Source: Xanthostigma xanthostigma | Lineage: Eukaryota > Arthropoda > Insecta > Raphidioptera > Raphidiidae | Direction of reading: 5' to 3' | NCBI GenBank assembly: GCA_963575645.1 | Contig: OY754472.1 | Location: forward strand, 434,001 to 498,000 | Length of the DNA: 64,000 nt | Part shown: positions 56,791 to 64,000 of the stretch, in pieces | How positions within the stretch are numbered: the stretch's first letter is position 1 | How the letters are laid out: the number at the start of each line of letters is the position of its first letter | Made by a program: the position numbers and the translations under genes | The notes under the pieces: model-generated | What the model saw: only the letters and a program-made list of their open reading frames with translations | Told to the model about the DNA's origin: nothing | Databases searched by the model: none

Positions 56791-57700
56791 TATGTATTTA
56801 TTTTATTAATGAATCGATTTTGTAATTACATATAGATAAGGTACAGCTTAAATTTAGGGCTTTACAATACTCTTTAAAACAAGGCTACACTCGTCTGTGG
56901 TTTTCAAAACAACTTTAATTCATTCAAAACAGATCATAAACTAAATAAATCTTTACATAATTATATAGCTAAAGAAAGCTTGTATTTTTCGTGAAAAAAG
57001 TCCAATTTAAACCATTTTTGTATCGAAAGGCAATTGAGATTCGATTAGATTTTTATGGGTTGATAAGACACTTGATATCTCACACACTGCGTCATCACAC
57101 TTTGGAAAAAACCTTTTGAAGAACACTGCTTCATCTGCTGTGCAAGATAAATCTCTTTGATTGTCTCAGTCCTGGAGTGGACTTCCAACGAGAGGCTTTC
57201 TTTACGTCCTCCCATTTGCGAATCTCTAATTTGACATACCTCTTAGAACAGTCAAGCAATTGAGATAGAAAGATCATAGCTTATAGACGCTCGGCAACTC
57301 ATTAACACTTAAATGTCAGATCAGATTTTCTGTCAATGCTTACGGCAACTCTGCTTTTAAATGAGAGATATTACTGTATGCTAAAGTAAACAGTCCTTAA
57401 AGCCCCTTGTATCGTTTGTAATACACAATTAAAATAATTTTAACGTAATGGACATAAATTATAATGAGTATTTTATACAATAATAGTAATTAATTGCCAG
57501 TTGTATACATTGCAGTTTTTCAAGCGGAACATATTTAACTTTATCGTTTAATAGCGAAATTAGATCCTTGTATGATTTTATATAGCTAAAGTAGAATAAG
57601 ATAACGTTCACATAGTTTACGTCAGCAGTTATCAAACATTTTTTTGCGACCCATTCATGTGCAACATAGATCTATACGTATCCACCAACCTAGTAGTGTA
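56791..57700. other. AT-rich DNA without recognised gene
   Basis: No supported frame or bounded element. Confidence 0.35.
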
Positions 57701-57942
57701 ATCTTAATTTATACTTATATATATAAAGCTGAAGAGTTTGTTTGTTTGTTTGTTTGTTTGTTTGTCTCCACGATAAGCGCTTTTATTTTAACGCGATAAT
57801 ATATAGTTTATGTCCATCCTGAAAGTCCATTCTCAATATTGGTGAAAAAATTTTTTTAACTCGGATGAGTAGTTTTGGAGATTACCTCTTACGTTCGAAC
57901 TTACAAACTTTACCGCTTTATAATATTATATTAGTATAGATG
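57701..57942. mobile_element. Helitron-family element with both ends 5'-like
   Basis: The left side reads ATATAAAGCTGAAGAG with (TTTG)n. The right side ends TATAATATTATATTAGTATA then GA, the reverse of a TCTATACTAATAT 5' end. The middle matches 24735 and 49282. Likely two fused fragments in opposite orientation. Confidence 0.55.
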
Positions 57943-57969
57943 GAACTTGATATCACTATAATTACTATA

Positions 57970-58543
57970 CAGTATGTAAACACGTAAGGTGCAAATAGGG
58001 AAATTAACATTGGGAAAAAATGACTGGATCAGAGTGAGCCTTGAAATCTTGTTTTTCAATTTGACAGATAATATTTTTTTGCAAAATGAATGTGTATACT
58101 ACCGAAGAAAATATTCAAATGATTACAACATAATCGGACTTTTTTTTATTAATGGGACATTAAATTCCCAAAAATACTTAAATATGGTGCGAGATCAAAT
58201 ATCTCCGCCTATTCGTGTTGAACCTAAAGACTTTGGGTCACTGATTTACCAACGCGCACACGTCATACCAGTCAGACTATTTTTGAATGAAATGTTTCCA
58301 AACAGATGGAGTTGTTTTTTTGTTTTATTTTTGTACAAAAAAATTAAAATAATGATTTATAAGAGCTTTTTATTATTAAAAAAGCCAAGCAAAATAAAAA
58401 TAAATCAAAATAAAATAGAAATACTCAAGATTACCACGATAATTCAATAGAAATAACAATTAATGCAGTCATGGCTAACTCTGATCCAAGTATTTTTTCC
58501 CAATGTTAATTTCCCTATGTGCACCTTACGTGTTTACATACTG
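57970..58543 (+). mobile_element. Mariner-type element relic with transposase fragment
   Basis: 574 bp. Long inverted termini from CAGTATGTAAACACGTAAGG through GTGCA.ATAGGGAAATTAAC to GGGAAAAAA, with TA on both sides (57968-57969, 58544-58545). Inside, about 58130-58310 reads GTLNSQKYLNMVRDQI and RLFLNEMFPNRW, the conserved block around the second catalytic Asp of mariner/Tc-type DDE transposases. The expected FQQDGAP motif is replaced (FGSLIYQRAH) and the rest of the protein is deleted, so it is not functional. Confidence 0.85.
58091..58310 (+). pseudogene. Mariner-like DDE transposase fragment
   Basis: About 73 residues of an open 153-codon frame match the DDE region of arthropod mariner-like transposases (GLFFINGTLNSQKYL, then FLNEMFPNRW). 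The N-terminal DNA-binding domain, the first Asp region and the C-terminus are missing, and the QDGAP-type catalytic motif is lost. Confidence 0.75.
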
Positions 58544-58545
58544 TA

Positions 58546-59927
58546 TATAATTATATTATTGCGTATACCTAATATAGAAGTTGTAATCTCTCGACAATGC
58601 AAATGTGACTTTATTGTAACATTTATTATAATTACCTAAGGTAACAAAGCAGTTAAAGTGTCGTCAGTTGCTGATAAAAGACAAATCAATTGGCTCGTTA
58701 ATTCTTATCAATACTAAAGAATGAATTATTGACACATTATACAAGATTTTCTCACCTCTGTAAATAATATTGTTTTTTTGGTGTCACTTTTGTTGTTGCT
58801 TGTTTTGTGTATGTGTTAGATTATAACTTGGCTTTTGTTAAAGGCGAGAACTAGATAGCAGAGCAAAATTTAGTTACAGGGCGATGTTTAGTTAATTCCA
58901 TTGAATTCACAAGCATGTTCTATATATTCAACTTTTGTGCTTTTTTTAGAAATAGAAAAATAGTCGAAAACTAGGTAATGTTGGTATAGTGTCACTCTGT
59001 ATAAAAAAAAGGTTTGCACTCCGGGAGTGCCGGGAGAAGTGAAAACTTGAATATTAACGTCTGACGAATTTTCGATCAAAATGGTTTGTATCATAGATTG
59101 CATTTTTATGTACGATATTTCAACGCTAGATGTCTAACGTTGTATAAATAAAAGTTCAGGTCACGTGTCCTGACGCCTGACGCGAGTTTAACAGTTTTTA
59201 CCCATTACAAAAAAAGTGTTCAACGCCGCTAAAGAAGTTTTCACTTCAAAAATAATGTCAGCGCACTCGAAAACATATTTCTATAGCTAAGGGTTTTTTA
59301 AAGATTGTGAAGTCAATATCCCTACATCTAAAATCTCGCTAAACATACCTATCTGTAGTTAAAAATCTATTGTTTTTTTTTTTTTTATATAAAATTAAAC
59401 CATTTTGGATCAAATTAACCGAGAACCAAATCCCATAAGATTCGTGCGGGATCCTTTAGTCTTGCCAGCGTGTAGTTACGTCACTGAGTACAAATTTTTT
59501 GAGATTTTCTGTTGAACATTCCGAAATGTTATTGAACTTGAATTTCCCTTCTTGTTAGTAAATATGTTTCGATCAGCTAATTGTTAGTTAGTTATACTGT
59601 TACTATCGTGTGAAATAGTGACTGTTATACATTAATAGAATATAGCGAAGAGGATGTGGGATCCATAATTGGATAGGCAACTTAATAGAAATGTATTTAT
59701 TGCATTGTTAGACACATTTTTAAAGTTTTGATCCGTTATTTGTTGTTGTAAAATACATCGGTAATGTCAACAGGTATGGTAATTGTTGTGAAGTGTTGTA
59801 CCTACATACACTATAAATTTAGAATAGACACCATTCTACGAACATTGACATCCTTTTACAGGGTGAATCAGAAAATCTACCAACAACATAATACAGTGAA
59901 ACAAGTGTTCAAGGGATCGCGGTCTCT
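58546..59927. other. Intergenic DNA with shared repeats
   Basis: 58850-58895 (AAAATTTAGTTACAGGGCGA) belongs to a motif family also at 2340 and 62745. 59328-59457 repeats 52330-52475. No gene. Confidence 0.4.
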
Positions 59928-59930
59928 TTT

Positions 59931-60275
59931 TCGCTTATGGAGGTTTTTTATTAACCCTAGTTTTTAGCTTATAGAGGTACAGGAGTGGTCTTTCTCACTT
60001 ATAGAGGTCTATAAAAACTTTATTTAGTTAGTTCAGCTATTTATGACTCATTCTTAAATTTCGTGGAACTATTAATACGTTCGACTATAGCTTATAGAGG
60101 TACAGGCAAGTAGTAGTCTCAGTTATAGAGGTCCATGAGTGAAAAACATCTTATAGCGAGGTTTCTGTTTCTCACTTATAGAGGTTTTGGAGGGTTACAA
60201 AGACGGTACCTGGCAATTACTCTCACTTAGAGAGTTTTCTCGCTTACCCAGTTCTCGCTCACCCAGGTTTGACTC
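59931..60275. mobile_element. Tc1/pogo-type MITE, 5'-truncated copy
   Basis: Begins inside at CGCTTATGGAGG and ends CACCCAGGTTTGACTC then TA. Repeated CTTATAGAGGT phrases match 492-809. The left terminal repeat is missing. Confidence 0.75.
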
Positions 60276-60432
60276 TATATGACATGTCCATGTTAAAATT
60301 AACGGAGCTGTTAAATTTTGTTCGTCAGTCAGTCAGTCAGTCAGTCAATCAGTCTAATTAGAGTTTTATTAAGTAGTTTCTAAAGAAATTAAAAGCTATA
60401 AGTAGAAGCGCTGCCATAGAGTTTATAAATTA

Positions 60433-60544
60433 CTAGCGGTCCCGCCCGGTTTCACCCGGGTGCAAAAGAACGAATGGGGGCGAAGGTACATGAGTACCAA
60501 ACAAACAAACAAACAAACTCTTCAGCTTTATATATTAGTATAGA
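60433..60544 (-). mobile_element. 112-bp Helitron with both termini
   Basis: In - orientation it starts TCTATACTAATATATAAAGC and ends in the hairpin CCCGGGTGAAACCGGG then GGACCGCTAG. The base before is A and the base after is T, as Helitrons require. (GTTT)n follows the 5' end. There is almost no interior. Confidence 0.85.
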
Positions 60545-60718
60545 TTAACTATTTTATACAGCCCTGTACATCACTAGACGTACATTTTTATGTTATTTTA
60601 TGTGATCATAAGAATGTCAGACATTCAGAATGTTCATCGTGTCCAAGATTTTATATGTGCTGATATTTTGCTTCATGAGAACGACAGAAAAATACCTTAT
60701 AAAATGTAGCTATTGCTG

Positions 60719-61189
60719 TCTATACAATTATATAAAGCTGAAGAGTTTGTTAATTGTTTGTTTGTTTGGTTGAACGCGCTAAGTTCAGGAACTACTGGTT
60801 CGAATTGAAAAATTATTTTTGTGTTGGATAGTCCATTTATAGAGGAAGGCTATAGGCCATATAATTTCACGCTACGACCAATATATTATATAAGTAAAAA
60901 TGCTCTAAATTACTATATATACATATATATAATATATAAAATCGTTTGTCCTGACTGACTGATTCATCAACGCTGAAGTCAATAAACTTGAAATTTGGAT
61001 AGTAGGTTCCTTTTATGACGTAAGCACCCGCTAAGAAGGGATTTTTTGAAATTCGCATCCAAGGGGGTGTAAATATTATATTACCCAACAACATTTTGAG
61101 GGCGCGAAATTAGAATCTTGCATTAACGTCGGGCCCCAAACGAAATGCAGAATCTGTCGCATCCGGTTGAAACCGGGACGGGACTCTAG
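60719..61189 (+). mobile_element. Helitron-type element, probably composite
   Basis: Starts TCTATACAATTATATAAAGC and ends with the hairpin CCGGTTGAAACCGG then GACGGGACTCTAG, followed by T. After about 60883 the interior changes to a different family (GACTGACTGATTCATCAACG), so two Helitrons may be joined. Confidence 0.65.
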
Positions 61190-61202
61190 TTTTATAATAT
61201 AT

Positions 61203-61310
61203 TATGAGTAATACATATTATAGTAAAAAAATATTAATGGATTATTTCTTCTCTCCGTTTAACGACAACTCTCAATAACGCCACAAAGTGCACAGTCCCT
61301 TGAGTGAAGC
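61203..61310 (+). repeat. Fragment of the 46371-47129 hAT-like repeat (second empty site)
   Basis: GAGTAATACATATTATAG, then AAATATTAATGGATTATTTC and CAATAACGCCACAAAGTGCA match 46.7/46.95 kb without MITE G. Confidence 0.8.
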
Positions 61311-61805
61311 TATATATATATAGAGTTCACACTGTTGTGTAATTGGTCTTAAATAGCGTCTAAAATCAGCCATTTCTTTATTACTTCCAAGTTTGTTCAA
61401 GCCCTGGAAGTAAATATAAATTATTAATGAACAAGTTAAGCCACATTTTCAGATTATAAACGTTGATAGTGTGGCATCACTGTCTTTAGATACGTTAACG
61501 GAAGTCAGTTTATATTGCAACAAGAAACAATTGCCTGTGTTTGCGATAAAACAAAAACTTATTTACGACTACTCAGTAATATGCATTCAGCTGCAATGTT
61601 TTTGCCAAAACATTGCCCACAATACCGTGTATTTATTTGCACTTTTTTTAACAAGAATAATATAATTAGTACCTTTCCGGACCGTAAACAATCTTCAGTC
61701 GGTTTATAAAAGGTATGAAAATTCGATTTGAGTTGCGCGGCGACGCGATGTCTTTCAAAATTAACATTCTCGAAAATAATTGACATGGAGCTAATTGTAG
61801 ATGCT

Positions 61806-61970
61806 ACGCCGCTGCACACGAGGCTAGAAGCACTGCTGGGACTTCTGCTGGTCAGCAGGCTTGCTACGAGGCTGGAAATGACGTCACTGCGGGCTCGCCT
61901 GCTCGCTCTGAAGATGGTTTTTAAAATTAAAACGCGGGCTATTTTTCTTGCTCTAAGCAAGAAAAAGTGT
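61806..61970 (+). mobile_element. AAGGCCGCTGCACACGAGG-type MITE, fragment
   Basis: CGCCGCTGCACACGAGGCTA then GGAAATGACGTCACTGCGGG and TTGCTCTAAGCAAGAAAAAG, followed by a (GT)n run. The right terminal repeat is not seen. Confidence 0.75.
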
Positions 61971-62054
61971 GTGTGTGTGTCAAGCTCCGACGCACGACTG
62001 GAGTTAACTCCTTAGATACGCTGTGTAATGTATTCCATCTCGTTCTTTCGCGCG

Positions 62055-62375
62055 TTAAATCCTATACAGATATATAATATTTGTTTGTCTCTTTTGAAGC
62101 GGACGAGCGTAACGCCACATTTGAAGCGGTGGAGCGTAACGAGGAAGGCGATAGGCTATATAGTATATATCACACTACGACCAATAGGAACGGAGCATAA
62201 ATGAAAAATGTTGCAAAATGTAACTCAAAATTTGTCCGTCCGACAAAAACTTTTGAACGGTAACTCCGATCATCATGAAATTTGGACACAACATTCATCT
62301 CGATAAACTAAGATGAATGTGCGTACTCATGCCCCTCCCTTCCCTATTCGTTCTTTTGCACCGGGCGGGAGCGCT
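62055..62375 (+). mobile_element. Helitron fragment (TCTATACT family)
   Basis: GAGGAAGGCGATAGGCTATA, ACGACCAATAGGAACGGAGC, CCGATCATCATGAAATTTGG, then TTCTTTTGCACCGGGCGGG. Matches 34571-34890. The terminal CTAG is lost. Confidence 0.65.
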
Positions 62376-63780
62376 ATGTTATAGAAAATAAATGAGCTAA
62401 TCTTGTATCTATACATTTTTACCTACTGCCTTGTACATATAAAATAAAAAATCTTTTTGTTATTTTTTGACAATAGATTTTAGAATTTCTTGTATAACAT
62501 CGATAGGTCTATTGTATTATTGCACAAGTGATTCAAAATTCTCGTAAACTGTGAACTGTACTTGTCTTTTGTTCGATGATGATTTTGCTATAGGAGATAG
62601 TTCTTTTTTTAAAACTGGCCTTGCAATATCTATCTATCTATACTTAACATTTCTTTACTACCAGCGCCAGATGACCGTAGTAATTATAGAAACTTGAAAT
62701 TAGTCGTCGTGGGTAGCCTGGCAGATGTGAAACTATACATTTAAGCGAAATTCTAGTAACTAAATGTCGCCCTATAACTAAATTTTACCGTAAAACTAAA
62801 TTTCGCTCCGTCATCTAACGAAATTCTAGTGACTAAATATCGCCCTGTAACTAAATTTCAACCTGTAAGCGGTGAACGTGTCAAGTATGCTATACTCGGA
62901 TAACGCGCGCGCACAAGAGAGTCGAGAGCGGTGGCGTAGAGGGTGCATGACGTCATAAGAGAGCCGTCTGTACTGTAAAGCGCGCCAATAGATGTTTCAC
63001 GTCAATAAATCGATCAATTATTATGCAGAGATCGACCTTTTCGATCACCTGTATATTTTTGTGCCCACAAAAGCATTATAATAATAGCACCGCAACTTTG
63101 TTTACCTCCTGCTGTTGAAATTTTTTTTCTATAAAATATTTTCTGTACTTATTTCTATTATAGATAAAAGGATACATTATTTGGAGATTTTATTTATATA
63201 CGCATCGAAAAATCATAATGCAATCTTTTGGACTATGGATATTTAAAAATACTGCAGTGGGTGTATTTATCTATCTTGTAACTTTATCTATACTAGCTGG
63301 CCTATAGAAAGTGCAGGTACTTTTTGAACATATGGGATTACGTTACTGCTCAAGGATAATGGTTGCAAGATAAATATATACGATCCTTGTTTAGGGTTCC
63401 TCACATGTGTGGCTTTTATAATACACCACTTGATATTAGATCTGTTTGGTATGTTTGTCCTGGAATTGAGTGTAAAAATTGGCCGGTAACTTGACATCTT
63501 AATGATGTCATTAAACAAATAATCATTAGTCAGTTCTTTTTACTCCAGGAAATGAAATAAATGTAATTAATGCCTATAAAATCAGATGTTAAAGAATAAA
63601 AATTTTAGAGTCCCGTTGATCTGTTTATTGTGTTGTATAAATAAACTTATAATTATGGTTATTTGGGCGTAAGTTGGTTGAATTGAGTGAAACGTAACAT
63701 AACCGAGGTCGTTGGAATGTCCTTGTTTACACGACGCTACCACTACCATTACGAATCCTCTTTCTTAAGTTTTATTAATT
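62376..63780. other. Intergenic DNA with a short tandem motif
   Basis: 62745-62865 holds three to four units of GCGAAATTCTAGTAACTAAA / TGTCGCCCTATAACTAAATTT type. The remainder has no gene or bounded repeat. Confidence 0.45.
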
Positions 63781-63781
63781 A

Positions 63782-64000
63782 CTAGTGGTCCCGTCCGGTT
63801 TCACCCGGGAGTAAAAGAACGAATGGGGAAGGGAGGAACGTGAGTATACAAATTTATCTTAGTTTACCGAAATGAATGTTGTGTCTAAATTTCATGATGA
63901 TCGGAGTTATCGTTCAAAAGTTTTTGTCGATAAAAGCAGTATTTATAGTTTTTTTAACTAATATTTTTTTTTTAATTAAATAAAATTAAAATAAATTTAA
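63782..64000 (-). mobile_element. Helitron 3' part running off the window
   Basis: CTAGTGGTCCCGTCCGGTTT then CACCCGGG, followed by AAAAGAACGAATGGGGAAGG and TTTCATGATGATCGGAGTT, is the reverse of the 62.2-kb sequence with its CTAG end intact. The 5' end is beyond 64 kb or lost. Confidence 0.7.

Noticed and set aside
61559-62015. Overlapping 95- and 133-codon frames on opposite strands
   Set aside because: They cover the CACGAGG-type MITE, and the same pseudo-peptides occur at the other copies of this MITE.

Overview
The window looks like nuclear DNA from an insect, most likely a moth or butterfly. It is strongly AT-rich, genes are split by ordinary GT-AG introns, and most of the sequence is short interspersed DNA. 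The lepidopteran assignment rests on Helitron-type repeats with TCTATACT-like 5' ends and CTAG 3' ends, on many TA-flanked and 8-bp-duplication MITEs, and on a widely seen lepidopteran repeat that begins AGGGTTCCGTACC and ends in CGACTCGCACTTGGCCGG-like sequence. No database search was possible, so species is left open. No CRISPR array, operon, rRNA gene or virus-like/LTR element was recognised.

Four protein genes and one tRNA are supported. On the + strand, 0-16.3 kb holds two tandem copies of a short-chain dehydrogenase/reductase (SDR; DHRS11/farnesol-dehydrogenase-like). The first copy lacks its first exon because it begins left of the window. The second is complete, with five exons, 251 aa and the full TGxxxGIG / NNAG / N-S-Y-K set. 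Exon lengths and intron phases are identical between the copies. On the - strand lie a single-exon, four-pass membrane protein of 331 aa that I do not recognise (21.5-22.5 kb) and a two-exon sanpodo gene (42.1-45.6 kb; 589 aa). Sanpodo is the four-pass Notch/Numb trafficking factor of asymmetric division, and this copy keeps the N-terminal NPAF motif. A tRNA-Lys(CTT) sits at 51.5 kb.

The rest is a mosaic of small DNA transposons, Helitrons and LINE tails, often nested. The most informative structures are: an 896-bp fold-back element with TA flanks about 200 bp upstream of the second SDR start codon; a nine-copy MITE family (TTGGTTGTCTG...CACGTCA), one copy of which is framed by two empty target sites elsewhere in the window; two hAT MITEs with perfect 8-bp target duplications, one nested in an older repeat whose unoccupied counterpart is present; a repeat carrying five ~120-bp units, each with a GGCGCATGCGC-like palindrome, that splits a 26-bp minisatellite; a mariner-type transposase fossil inside 574 bp of terminal repeats; a complete-looking 112-bp Helitron; and a Penelope-like inverted insertion with a 13-bp target duplication.

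The SDRs are probably soluble NADP(H)-dependent oxidoreductases of hydroxysteroid or isoprenoid alcohols. Sanpodo and the four-pass protein are membrane proteins, and no shared pathway with the SDRs is evident. I saw no clear sign of a new multi-gene system. The notable material is transposon architecture.
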